A stretch of 64,000 nt of DNA, taken from Tritrichomonas musculus. Lineage: Eukaryota; Parabasalia; Tritrichomonadida; Tritrichomonadidae. The position numbers were made by a program, and so were the translations under genes. The stretch spans positions 5,751,501 to 5,815,500 of the forward strand of contig JAPFFF010000005.1 in NCBI GenBank assembly GCA_039105265.1, written 5' to 3'. The notes beneath the pieces were generated by a model. The model saw only the letters and a program-made list of their open reading frames with translations. It was not told the origin of the DNA and did not search any database. Shown piece by piece: positions 40,966 through 50,326 of this stretch; within the stretch, counting starts at the first letter, position 1; each line of letters starts with the position of its first letter.

Positions 40966-41706
40966 TTAACATAGTAACTCAAATTTCACCTTAAGATGGC
41001 GGTTTTTTACTTTCCATGAGTAGCTACTCTGGATAGAAAAACCATTCAAAAAGTGGCGTAGAAAAAAACGATTGTCCTTAATTTCTTTTTCTTTGTTTTC
41101 TATGAATTCGTTTCCTTTTTCAAAGGAAGTATTGAAATTTTTCATAAACTTTTGTTTACCATTCAAAGATTCACCATTGTATCTAAAACATGCTTGTAAA
41201 CGTACATAAAAAGAATTCACTAGTAAATTTATTGTTTCAATTGGAATTTCATTCCATATTCGCTCAACTTCTTTAAATAATTGAGATTGATTTGTAACTT
41301 TACTTATATCAATACGTGATTTTATTATGGTCCATAAAATTTCAATCACATTCAAATCAGGGCTGTTGGCCGGCCATTTATAATCTTTTTCTAAAAGTTT
41401 AACTTTTCCTGTCAAAAATCTTATCGTCGCGGCCGCTCGATGTGGAGAAGCTCCGTCTTGCTGGAAGATAAATGCATTTTGTCCAAAACGCTCATTTAAA
41501 GAATCAAAAATTTTATATTTTTGTAGTATACCTATATATTTTTCTGAATTTAATTTGCCGTCAATTAAAATCAGGGGGGACTTATAATTATATGCCACAC
41601 AGACCCATATCATTATCTTTTTAGGATAGCCAGTTTTATTGTAATAATATTGTGGATTATCAATTATAGGAAAAACTTTAATTTTTTTCGTCTCATCTAA
41701 AATAAT
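40966..41706 (-). pseudogene. Tc1/mariner transposase, C-terminal part (split by insertion)
   Basis: This holds the C-terminal two thirds of a Tc1/mariner DDE transposase: a WVCVAY strand, the second catalytic aspartate in FQQDGASPHRA, and the third catalytic residue in WPANSPDLNVIEILW. Counting from that aspartate to the glutamate gives 37 intervening residues, a DD37E arrangement rather than the DD34E of Tc1 or DD34D of mariner. The gene is interrupted after codons for LDET by the element at 41707-43615. The N-terminal part continues on the other side. I could not find the terminal inverted repeats. Confidence 0.8.
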
Positions 41707-41928
41707 AGTTAGATATGGTAGTGGGTGTTTCACACCACACTACACACATGAAACTTACACTTTTGGTCTATTTTAATAACGAAAACGACAAGATGACAAT
41801 CAAGAAGAGATGTCATGATTTACGTCTCGTGGCGCGTATTTTTAATGTATAACCTCGATGTCAGAGCTGTTGGTGATGATTTCATGTGTTGCTATCATAA
41901 ATGATATACTCACCACTAATAACAATGA

Positions 41929-42996
41929 ATGAAATATAATTTATTGATATCACAAATGAAACGATTAACTGACCCAATCGATTATACACCAATACCAAAA
42001 GAATACGTGTTCTTCAGGGAAGATGGAAAGCAAGACAATGACAGACCAAATAGATTTTATTTTAACTTTCCAGCTGATTGGTGTACTGCAGACAAAGGAG
42101 AGACAATTATTGGTTTTCGTACAATATGGATGTTAGCGAGACGTCGTAAATTGGAATTCAATATCAAAGTCAAAAAATATTTCAGAAATGACACATCGAA
42201 AGTGAGTCAAGTTGAATGTAATATTGTTTCATGGCTATCAACAGACAAGGATTTGAGAGAAGTTTGGAAAGATATGAATGAACAATTGAATATCGCTTTT
42301 AGTCATTACAATAATTATCAATGGAAAGAAGGTTATCCAAAGTTTTTCATCAATGATGAAGAGATACCCGAGATGTATATCAAAAACCAAAAACGAATTA
42401 AAGATGTTCAAATGGACGGATACTATGACTACAACAAAAAGATGTTTATCGAAACTATTTATTCAGCAGCGAATGAACTAAAGGAAGATGAAGTAGATGA
42501 AGATGATAAAAATAAATTATGTAATGTTGAAATAGCTATTAAATTCAAATATAGACATTATGACAAAAATAACAAAGAACAGTATAACGAACCACATGTG
42601 AAATGCGATTTTGCGGATATCATGAATGTTGGCTTTGAGCCATTTCAAAATGACCCGAACAATTATATGAACATCACTGATGACAAGGTTGAAGGAAAAT
42701 GGATGAAAGAAATTAAATTTGAGAACGTATGGGATAGACACAGTTGCAAAGTGTATTCATCAATAGCTGAAGAGACAAGCAAGGGATATGTTGGAAATAG
42801 TTATCAAAACTTTTCGCCAATCAAATATTTCAAATTGAATTTGTTTCTTCATTTCTATCAATTCATTTTTTTTACGTTGACGATATTCTTTCTGTTGTTT
42901 CTTCCTTGCTTCCTTTCTCTCTTCATCATTAGCGTATTTGCTTTTTCTTCCACGTTTAACTTCTGGTTGTGGCTTTGGTTTATCTTCAAATTGTAG
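41929..42996 (+). CDS. Polinton-type structural (putative minor virion) protein ORF
   Basis: The 355-codon ORF starts inside the left inverted repeat (MKYNLLISQMKRLTD). It contains RFYFNFPADWCTADKGETII and a late GNSYQNFSPIKYFKLN block. The ORF at 57513-58244 and the adjoining sequence of the large Polinton have counterparts (RIYFKYPPEWNTSN, then II-G-I-R, and later IKYYKIN). The shared pattern suggests a conserved virion component. The last 50 or so residues are hydrophobic and overlap an antisense ORF, so the true C-terminus is uncertain. Part of a fossil element. Confidence 0.55.
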   Translation: MKYNLLISQMKRLTDPIDYTPIPKEYVFFREDGKQDNDRPNRFYFNFPADWCTADKGETIIGFRTIWMLARRRKLEFNIKVKKYFRNDTSKVSQVECNIVSWLSTDKDLREVWKDMNEQLNIAFSHYNNYQWKEGYPKFFINDEEIPEMYIKNQKRIKDVQMDGYYDYNKKMFIETIYSAANELKEDEVDEDDKNKLCNVEIAIKFKYRHYDKNNKEQYNEPHVKCDFADIMNVGFEPFQNDPNNYMNITDDKVEGKWMKEIKFENVWDRHSCKVYSSIAEETSKGYVGNSYQNFSPIKYFKLNLFLHFYQFIFFTLTIFFLLFLPCFLSLFIISVFAFSSTFNFWLWLWFIFKL

Positions 42997-43083
42997 ATTT
43001 TCAATAGACTTTGATTTTGTCATAGATTTAATAATAGGTGTTTGATTGAATTGATTTAAATCTAATTTATTGTTTTCAGTCAT
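42760..43083 (-). CDS. Small basic DNA-binding-like protein ORF
   Basis: 107 codons. The middle carries an AT-hook-like KRGRKSKY and a strongly basic segment rich in R, K, Q and E (ARKKQQKEYRQRKKNE), which resembles the basic half of a bZIP. It overlaps antisense to the end of the ORF at 41929-42996, so only one of the two may be complete. Function is unknown; it is carried by the Polinton-related element. Confidence 0.4.
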   Translation of the reverse strand: MTENNKLDLNQFNQTPIIKSMTKSKSIENLQFEDKPKPQPEVKRGRKSKYANDEERKEARKKQQKEYRQRKKNELIEMKKQIQFEIFDWRKVLITISNISLACLFSY

Positions 43084-43102
43084 TTAGACATCAATAAAAA
43101 AA

Positions 43103-43393
43103 TCATTTATTATTTTTGATTGGGCTATAAATCAATCTATACGTTCGACCATTACAACATTCATCTATTATATACTCATCAATATTAAACGTTTCATCAA
43201 TGAACATTTTTATTTTTGTCTCTTCTTTCAACTTCTTCATTTGTTGACTCAATGTCTTATCATCTCGTTTCAACAGAACACTCAATGGTTGAAAATAAAT
43301 TAATTCGATTCGCTCGTATTCTTTTGGTATTGGTGTATAATCGATTGAGTCAGTTAATCGTTTCATTTGTGATATCAATAAATTATATTTCAT
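43103..43393 (-). other. Inverted-repeat copy of the structural ORF start
   Basis: The right inverted repeat encodes the same N-terminus as the ORF at 41929 (MKYNLLISQMKRLTDSIDYT), then diverges after about 26 codons into an unrelated 70-residue sequence. Each arm of the element therefore carries its own start region. Confidence 0.5.
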
Positions 43394-43620
43394 TCATTGT
43401 TATTAGTGGTGAGTATATCATTTATGATAGCAACACATGAAATCATCACCAACAGCTCTGACATCGAGGTTATACATTAAAAATACGCGCCACGAGACGT
43501 AAATCATGACATCTCTTCTTGATTGTCATCTTGTCGTTTTCGTTATTAAAATAGACCAAAAGTGTAAGTTTCATGTGTGTAGTGTGGTGTGAAACACCCA
43601 CTACCATATCTAACTATAAT

Positions 43621-44058
43621 CATAGACTCATCAGAAAAAACCCATGGAAATAATATTAATTCACTTTTTAAGATGTTTCTTGCAAATTTTACTCTATTTA
43701 ATTTTTGTTCCACAGATAGTTTTTCTTTTGGTTTTTGATAGGTATTTCTAATTTTAAGATCAACAACTATTCTTTGAACGGTACTTTCAGACATTGAAAA
43801 TTCAAATTCTTTTGAAAATTTTGAGATTTGCAAATTTGTTAAAAAAGGGTTTTGTAAAGTTTTAAAAAGAATAGAATGAAATTTTATTTGTTTTTTACAA
43901 TCTATTTTTGTATCGTCTTCTTCTTGATTAATCATTTTTACATATTTGTTGACTGTTCCTAAAGATGTCTCAGTTCTATAAACAATTTGTCTTTGTGTAC
44001 ATCCCGCTCCTGCTAAAAAAGCAATTTTTAATTGTTTTGGTAAAGGAATTTGTTGCAT
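43621..44058 (-). pseudogene. Tc1/mariner transposase, N-terminal part (split by insertion)
   Basis: Starting at MQQIPLPKQ (44058) this carries two helix-turn-helix motifs of the paired type (RQIVYRTETSLGTVNKYV and a second near STVQRIVVDLKI), then the first catalytic aspartate in WVFSDES. The frame is interrupted at 43620 by the Polinton-related element and resumes at 41706. Across the 5-bp duplicated target the frame is the same on both sides, so the gene was open at this point when struck. Confidence 0.75.
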
Positions 44059-44142
44059 TTTAAAAAAATTTAAAAAACAATAAAAAAATTTTATATTGAA
44101 ATAAAGATTTTGTTTTCCTCTTTTATCACATATTTTTTTCAA

Positions 44143-44870
44143 TAGTTGTTCGATTCCTTTTGAATCCAGCTTTATAAAGATTTGTTCAAAAAGTGGATCG
44201 ATTGAAAAACAGATTTTTTCAAAAAAAGTAAAGAATAATTTTCAATAAAGTCAACAGTAAAAGTAGTTCCTAACCGCTTAAAAGTAGTCCCCACTTAACT
44301 TTTTTGTAAATTATTCAATTTTTATAAAATTTTACAAATTTACCAAAACCAAATTTTCTCAAATCAGTGTATTAACGCCGCATTTCATGGGTTTAAACAG
44401 TTTTTCTACAAAATCTTATATCAACAATGCGCATTCGGTAACTTTTTTTTGGCAGACAATTTGATCGATAAATAAATATACTATAAAAATTGTTTATTAA
44501 AATTTCTTTCTATTATTTTTACAAGAATTAATATCGAAAAATGGTTTAAGATTGCTCTTTATATGGAAAGGTGTTTATTTTAGAAATATAATTTCAGATA
44601 TATAAAATAAAGCTTACATGCATATTAATATATTATAATTAGCTTTTTTAAGGCAAATAACAAGTGCAGATCTTTGATTATTTTTGGCTTTTTCCAAATT
44701 GAAAAACTGATGTATTTGATTAAAATTTTATTTGTTTTTTAAATGATCAATTTATGAGGTTAAAACAGATTTATTGACGAAAAACTGTCTTTTTTTAGTT
44801 TTTTTAATTTTTATCGATTTTAAAAAAAAAAAGATTCTTGATCAATTTATAAATAATGTTTCTGATTGCA
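44143..44870. other. Region between mariner and pogo-like remnants
   Basis: AT-rich and without ORFs. It contains a local tandem similarity (AAAAGTAGTTCCTAACCGC and AAAAGTAGTCCCCACTTAAC near 44253-44300). It probably includes transposon ends that I could not define. Confidence 0.4.
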
Positions 44871-45700
44871 TTAAATGCTTAATCTGTAATTATCAATTGG
44901 TATTTCGATCTTTTCACCCTTGAAATAACGAGAGTTCTCCATAAAAGCGATACAGTTTGACATAAAATTATTGAAATCTATTTTTTGCTTTTTTGGGATT
45001 AAATGAAATATTCCAGCCGATTCGAAAGCTGAAATAATATTTTCAGAACTCGAAGCTTCTTGTAAACCTTTCAAAAATAATCTTAATTTATCACTTTGTG
45101 TGCTTAATGAGTTTTTGAGTTTTCTTCTTGTTGTAAATAATTTTTAGATTGAAAATAGGACCAGATCAAGTGGTTGAGAAAGGTGAGATGAGTGTGGAAC
45201 AAGATAAATTACTTGTAAGTGATATTGAGCTAGGTTATAAAATTGAAGTGCTTTTGCGTGAGCTGACATCCCGTCTATTATAAGAATAACATTTCCGTTG
45301 TACTGAGATCTTTGGTGTTCTATTTCCCATTTTTGTTTAATCAGAGGGAAAAAAATTATTTCAAGCTATTGTCGAATTATCATTGTGTTCGCAAAAGCAT
45401 GACATTGATACTTTACTATGCAATTGTTACACGTAAGTCTTTGCAATAAGACACCATCTAGAGTTTTACGAGGAACAATGAGAAGAGGTTTGGCATAAGT
45501 TCCGTCTGCCGATATGCAATGAATCAACGTCGCTCTCTTTGACTCTCTTCTCAATGGAAATTGTATAATCTTATCTTGACATGTTGACTTTACAACAACC
45601 TGCATTGAGTGGGTATCAATATAGTCGTCTTGTCCAGCCTCGTCCATATTAAATACTAACGAGAGTAGTGATGTCAGGGCAGAATCGGGACCAGATAGTT
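44871..45700 (-). pseudogene. pogo/Tigger-like transposase remnant (DDE_1)
   Basis: On the minus strand the first catalytic block reads SLVFNMDEAGQDDY (45620-45665). The second is VILIIDGMSAHAKAL (near 45250-45300), leading to HSSHLSQPLD (near 45190), the pogo-family third block. A C-terminal segment with ENIISAFESAGIF follows at 44871-45074. Open segments are 45366-45647 and 44871-45074, with a stop after the first block and further stops between the pieces, so the gene is dead. Its 5' part is absent; sequence beyond about 45700 belongs to the Polinton region, suggesting that element truncated it. Confidence 0.7.
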
Positions 45701-45764
45701 TAGTACTGTTGGATATCCAATACTACTGAACTCTATCATAAACATAAATTTTTTCCCAACTTAA

Positions 45765-46472
45765 ATGCAGCCCACCAGTACTGTGAAAGCATTCATCATC
45801 AAGTATAATGAGTATTTGATGAATCCCAGTCCTGAAAACCGTGTGGACCCCAAATATGAATATTTCCAAAAAGCTGATATTGATGAGTTCATTAAGGACT
45901 GCGACCAGTATGAAATTTCGAGATACCCCCATAAGTCGTGTCTAACAATTAATGATACTATATATGTTCGCAAGAAGGGCGAACCTGATGTTACATATAG
46001 TGTGTCCATGTACGAACTATACCAAAACCCCAATCGTAAATTACATATTAACCATACAAAAACCTTATCTCCAGAACTCAAACAAAAGATTGCTGAAGCT
46101 CGATTGAAAGATACTGAGGATAAGCTACGTGAATCTAAGGCTAAAGAGGGTTGTATACTGATATCCAAATATGAAAGTTATAAGAAACCTGTGCATTACA
46201 TATTTGAAGGTCTGGATTATAGTGTGCAACCAACAAGATGGAACTCCGGGATTAGATCTCATAAGGTTAAATGCATTAGATATACACAAGAGCACATTGC
46301 ACAGTTATTTGCAAAGGAAGACTGCCAGCTGACATCCCAATATAAGAATCAAAAATCTTTATTAAAATATAAGTACAAGGATACCGAATATGAAGTTGCA
46401 TGGAATGATTGGAAATTCTATAATAGTCGACCACATCTCGGTAGGAATATAACTCATTTTACTGGATCATGA
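45765..46472 (+). CDS. Repeat protein with homing-endonuclease-like DNA-binding units (Polinton accessory)
   Basis: 235 codons. Two, perhaps three, copies of a unit of about 45 residues are visible. In each, a short beta segment (GCILISKYESYKKPVHYIF; DCQLTSQYKNQKSLLKYKY) is followed by a second strand ending in a tryptophan or tyrosine and a basic turn. This resembles the small repeated units found beside phage-type HNH and GIY-YIG nucleases. No nuclease motif is seen in this ORF. It is the first gene of the accessory arm, followed by an ATTTATGC-type tandem repeat. Confidence 0.5.
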   Translation: MQPTSTVKAFIIKYNEYLMNPSPENRVDPKYEYFQKADIDEFIKDCDQYEISRYPHKSCLTINDTIYVRKKGEPDVTYSVSMYELYQNPNRKLHINHTKTLSPELKQKIAEARLKDTEDKLRESKAKEGCILISKYESYKKPVHYIFEGLDYSVQPTRWNSGIRSHKVKCIRYTQEHIAQLFAKEDCQLTSQYKNQKSLLKYKYKDTEYEVAWNDWKFYNSRPHLGRNITHFTGS

Positions 46473-46474
46473 GC

Positions 46475-46515
46475 ATTTATGCATTTATGCATTTATGCAT
46501 TCGCATTCGCATTCA
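46475..46515 (+). repeat. Short tandem repeat GCATTTAT / GCATTC
   Basis: About four GCATTTAT units pass into three GCATTC units just after the stop of the preceding gene. Confidence 0.7.
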
Positions 46516-46800
46516 CATATTATATTTTTGGATCTCAAATTCGATTAATCCCAAAAATAACACCACAAATAGCCCAAATTTGATTCTCATATGACAGCCA
46601 TATATGACGCCACATATGACCCATATTTGGGATCCATGATGCTCACCAACCACCTATCAACCAACTACTAAATTTTCGGTAAAGGGTTTCCAGAAGGGCC
46701 TCTCAAAATTCAACTTCACTTGAAATGCCAAAACTCAAATTTGATTGAACCCAAAAATAACGCGAATCTCGAATTAATTCAATTTTTTATCCAGTTAGAA

Positions 46801-47103
46801 ATGAATTCAACAACTGTTGCCATGCCACAACTCTCCAATGTCGAAGCTAATGGTGTCAAACTCGATTACCTCGAACGAGTCATTCTCAAGAAATACCCCC
46901 AATGGAAATCCCTTGCATTCGACTACCACAACGACGATGATTTCATGGATGATCTCATTGATACAATATCAAATTTTGAAACTGATTTGGAATCCCTTCG
47001 AGCCAAAATCATAGATGGTGATAGCTTTGATCGCAAGGAATTCGATTTGAGTTCGGCGTTCCGCCTCAGGGACCTTCAGTACTCAGGATTAAGATGCTAT
47101 TGA
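46801..47103 (+). CDS. Small unknown protein (Polinton accessory)
   Basis: A 100-codon ORF from the ATG at 46801 (MNSTTVAMPQLSNVEANGVK). It is acidic, predicted helical, with no recognised domain. It lies between the repeated spacer sequences of the accessory arm. It looks coding by composition; function unknown. Confidence 0.45.
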   Translation: MNSTTVAMPQLSNVEANGVKLDYLERVILKKYPQWKSLAFDYHNDDDFMDDLIDTISNFETDLESLRAKIIDGDSFDRKEFDLSSAFRLRDLQYSGLRCY

Positions 47104-47169
47104 AACTCCGGAATTTATATTTATTTTTGGGATTCATTAGTGTTCCTACTCAATGAGAACGCTTATGGG

Positions 47170-47320
47170 AACACCCATTTGGACTCACATATTACCTTCT
47201 ATTTTTGGCTTATTCATAAAGATTTCATTAGTGTTCCTGTTCCTAGGTGTTCCTGGATTCAATCTCGAAATTTATAGATAAGGGACACTTGGACAACTGG
47301 ATACTGGACACCTAAAATGT
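47170..47320 (+). repeat. Spacer repeat, copy 1
   Basis: Includes TTTTTGGCTTATTCATAA, GTGTTCCTGGATTCAATCTC and ATAGATAAGGGACAC. Related copies occur near 48.0 and 49.2 kb, each in a gap between genes. Confidence 0.8.
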
Positions 47321-47343
47321 AATATACAAAAATAAAACAAGAA

Positions 47344-47553
47344 TTACTCGAAAGTACAGATGGTAGAATTTTTAGCTTGCTTGAGTTGAAGACGAACCAC
47401 ATGAGATTTCATTATGAAAACCACTAAATATTGGGTGTACGGGGATCTCCTTTGGAGCTTAGAGCTTGCGCATAATTCCCGCAGACCGCTTATGAGAGCC
47501 ATATAGTAGTCAACAGGAGAATCCTGGTCTGGTAGAATTCTACCACACCACAA
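47344..47553 (-). CDS. Small ORF in the Polinton accessory arm
   Basis: 69 codons with a balanced residue composition (MWCGRILPDQDSPVDYY) unlike the AT-rich noise ORFs. No family is recognised and there is no clear promoter. Possibly a remnant. Confidence 0.3.
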   Translation of the reverse strand: MWCGRILPDQDSPVDYYMALISGLRELCASSKLQRRSPYTQYLVVFIMKSHVVRLQLKQAKNSTICTFE

Positions 47554-47681
47554 ATGGAGCTACTTAGAAAGCTATTTTGGGAATCTGCATATGGAGCCAT
47601 ATATGGAGCCACCTAAATGTAATATACTAAAATATGCAGTTGAGAATTATTTTTGTTAGTCGTCTAGAGCCGCCGATATTG

Positions 47682-47936
47682 TCATGCAATACAATATATT
47701 ATCATCACCTCGTTTATTGTAAGCCTACGATATTTATTGAGGAACTTGCCTTGAAACATAAAACAATGTCTTCCTTCTACCGTGGAATACTCATATACTC
47801 TCCCACGAGGAGCCTTGATTAAAACATGATCATCGTAATCATATATTGTGCAACCGTTGAATGTAAATACAGAGTCACCCTCCATTTCGATAAAACAAAA
47901 TGTTCTCAAAAATGTGTTCTCAAGACTAATTTTCAA
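47682..47936 (-). CDS. Small ORF in the Polinton accessory arm
   Basis: 84 codons. The central part has regular short beta-strand-like segments (DSVFTFNGCTIYDYDDHVLI, then APRGRVYEYSTV). It looks like a real small beta-rich protein, but I do not recognise it. Confidence 0.35.
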   Translation of the reverse strand: MKISLENTFLRTFCFIEMEGDSVFTFNGCTIYDYDDHVLIKAPRGRVYEYSTVEGRHCFMFQGKFLNKYRRLTINEVMIIYCIA

Positions 47937-47994
47937 ATAACTGAGTTATTGAGTGCAAACGAAGTGTTCCTAAATAATAGGATCACCTTTGGGG

Positions 47995-48145
47995 ATACCT
48001 TTGGGACATCGCATATGACCTTCTATTTTTGGCTTATTCATAAGGGTTTCTAAGGTGTTCCTGTTCCTGGGTGTTCCTGGATTCAATCTCGAAATTTATA
48101 GATAAGGGACACCTGGACAACTGGACTTGGACAACTCAAAATGCT
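47995..48145 (+). repeat. Spacer repeat, copy 2
   Basis: Close copy of the 47.17-47.32 kb spacer: the same GTGTTCCTGGATTCAATCTC and ATAGATAAGGGACAC blocks in the same orientation. Confidence 0.8.
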
Positions 48146-48226
48146 GTGACCCCCAAAAATGTATACAAATGAATTACAATAATGTTTTTTTATTGATATT
48201 CAAAATAAGTACTGAAACAGCCAAAA

Positions 48227-48541
48227 ATGAGTACTGAACCAGTCCCTGGAATTGAACGTTTACTTCAAGTTGTTGACGAACTCAAAAATGAGAATCTCAA
48301 ACTCAAACAGGTCGTTGATGAACTCACAGAACAGGTGTCCCAATTGACCAAAATGCAGTGTTATATTGATGATTCGTCAACTCTCTTTGCAGACGATGAA
48401 GATGATGATGACTCACAGAGTGATGATGATGATGTTGAAGATGATGAGGAACCTGTTGAAGGACCTGTTGATGAGGAAGCAGATTGTGAGGAGAACTCTA
48501 AATGGCTCCCACTTAAGTGTTATCAAAGAATGCAAGTCTAA
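48227..48541 (+). CDS. Coiled-coil and acidic-tract ORF (Polinton accessory)
   Basis: 104 codons from ATG. Residues 10-45 form a leucine-heptad coiled coil (LLQVVDELKNENLKLKQVVD). Residues 50-90 are an aspartate/glutamate tract. The layout is that of a small nucleic-acid-regulating or chaperone-like protein. Function unknown. Confidence 0.45.
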   Translation: MSTEPVPGIERLLQVVDELKNENLKLKQVVDELTEQVSQLTKMQCYIDDSSTLFADDEDDDDSQSDDDDVEDDEEPVEGPVDEEADCEENSKWLPLKCYQRMQV

Positions 48542-49004
48542 TGGATATATTTGTCTGAATCTAGTTGTTGGGAACAAACAAAAGTCTTGTAGAAAGCACA
48601 TATTGATAGCACGTCAATTTATTCCCAAAGATGACCCCCAAAACAAGAGATTCGTTGACCACAAAAATAAGCACCGTGATGACTATCACATATCGAATCT
48701 CCGTTGGGTAACTGCGAGCGAAAATAGCAAAAATAAATCATCGTGTAGAGGTGTTGATTACGAGTACGTCACAGAAATCCCAGGTGATGCGATTGTGGTC
48801 GATTCATACGGAAAACATACTTTTGAGGACTACTACTTTCATGATAAAAAATTTTACTTTCATAATGGCATCGAGTACAGAGTACTTTATATTTGCACTA
48901 ATAAGAAAACTGGAAGTACGTATGTATATGCGGTGAACACTGATGGTAAACAAACATCGATATATTATTCAAAATTCAAGCAATTGTATGGTTTGAGTGA
49001 ATGA
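48519..49004 (+). CDS. HNH homing-endonuclease-like sequence (Polinton accessory)
   Basis: The segment encodes SNGYICLNLVVG, then KHILIARQFIP, VDHKNKHRDDYHISNLRWVT and ASENSKNKSS. This is the HNH_3 pattern of phage-type homing endonucleases, where the two H and N residues coordinate the metal and cut DNA. A second beta-rich domain of about 90 residues follows, ending at a stop at 49004. HNH genes are common passengers of large DNA viruses. Part of a broken element; activity is not assumed. Confidence 0.65.
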   Translation, partial: VIKECKSNGYICLNLVVGNKQKSCRKHILIARQFIPKDDPQNKRFVDHKNKHRDDYHISNLRWVTASENSKNKSSCRGVDYEYVTEIPGDAIVVDSYGKHTFEDYYFHDKKFYFHNGIEYRVLYICTNKKTGSTYVYAVNTDGKQTSIYYSKFKQLYGLSE

Positions 49005-49194
49005 ATACAAATAAATTATTTTTGCATCCACATTCACAAATTCTCAAAATTGAAGGATTTGGAGAAATCAAAAATGTGACTCCTCATCCGGACCCCCTTT
49101 TGCAAAAAATCCAGTGGTGGTAGTCGGTTGGTGGTAGTTGATCATGGCTCATATTGTTGGGCTCATCTGGCTTCTCAAAACTGTTCCTAGATGA

Positions 49195-49335
49195 ATAGGA
49201 ACTCATATTTGGACTAGCTCATGACCTTATTTTTCGAAGTGATTCATAAGGGTTTCAGTGGTGATCCTGTTCCTGGATGATCCGGGTTCAAATCTCAAAA
49301 TTTTGGGTTGAGGACAGGCCACCAGACACCCCAAA
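49195..49335 (+). repeat. Spacer repeat, copy 3 (diverged)
   Basis: Shares the order GATTCATAAGGGTTTC, CCTGTTCCTGGATGATCC, TCAAATCTCAAAATTT and GAGGACAGGCCACC with the two closer copies, but with many changes. Confidence 0.6.
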
Positions 49336-50326
49336 ATACAGATTTACAAAAATATCAATAATTTGAACACCAAATGTTTAAAACAAAAATGTTAAACTGA
49401 GTGTCATTCAACAAAAATAAAAATGATTTGTGGAGCAAAAACCAACCCCCGTAACTGGATGCGTAATGCATTCGATATGAGATGATAAGTGCCCGAGATG
49501 ATACCATCCCATAAAGAGAAACAGTTTGCATCCAGTTTCAGGAGCTGGTTTGGGTTACATTTGTCGACAAATGCATTCTGTGTTATCGATAATCCACAAG
49601 CAAAGTTTACCACAATAGGTGTTAATTCGCTACGGGCTCTTCACAAATATGGACCGAAAATAACACAGAAAATCGGTACTGCTGCGAATCGAACCTATGC
49701 CTGCCGCCGAAGCTGGGAGACATCCTTCTTGACTCTACGACTGTACCAGTTAGCGCTAAAAAATATATGTTTTCGATTTACTATTTAATTGGTTCCAACT
49801 ATATTCCATTATACAGATTTCCCAATATATACATAAATTTTTCATGTCACAAGTCATCTACCTAAATTATTTAAACAGACTTCTCGACAACACGCTTCGT
49901 CAATGTTTTGAAAACTAGTTTACATTAATCTACTAGCTTACTCAACTTAATCTACCGAGTATGAACTGATTTGACAACTATCGACAAAATATCAATCTAT
50001 CACCTATAAACTTATCTACATACCAAATCTTTCATGAGATAAGGAAAGAGAACTACAGAGATAATTGTTTTGTATATGCTTGTATACAATCAGGTGTGTT
50101 CACTGATGATGAAATAGATGACCTTCGCTTTTTTGTTCAAACAAGAACCATACACAATAACAAGATATAAGAAGTAGCTAAAAAGTTCAAGTGCAATTTT
50201 AGTATCATTAGAGTTGTTGAACAACCTGATAAATACAAGTATGAAACAAGAATCAACACCAAAAAGAAAAAATGGTCTGTTGATTATAAAAGAGAAGTTA
50301 ACCTGATATTGTTCAAAGACCATTAA

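Larger units (their letters stand above)
41707..43615. mobile_element. Polinton-related non-autonomous element inserted in the transposase gene
   Basis: Ends are 301-bp terminal inverted repeats (41707-42007 and 43315-43615) starting AGTTAGATATGG and differing at about one base. The target ATAAT is duplicated at 41702-41706 and 43616-43620. The element is 1,909 bp. It carries an ORF related to a structural protein gene of the large Polinton at 57.5 kb and a small basic-protein ORF, but no polymerase, integrase, ATPase or major capsid gene. AG-starting long inverted repeats and a 5-6-bp duplication fit Polintons. It is a deleted derivative that needs help in trans. The near-identity of its ends suggests a fairly recent insertion. 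Confidence 0.8.

Noticed and set aside
45692-45760. TGTTGGATATCCAATAC considered as an LTR start
   Set aside because: No second copy and no reverse transcriptase or gag nearby. The region belongs to the Polinton edge.
49489-49788. tRNA-like sequence on the minus strand (GGTTCGATTC T-loop-like motif, D-loop-like AACTGGTA) and a 99-codon ORF on the plus strand
   Set aside because: I could not pair the T-stem or build a consistent cloverleaf, and the ORF has no recognisable domain. At most this is a decayed tRNA-like relic.
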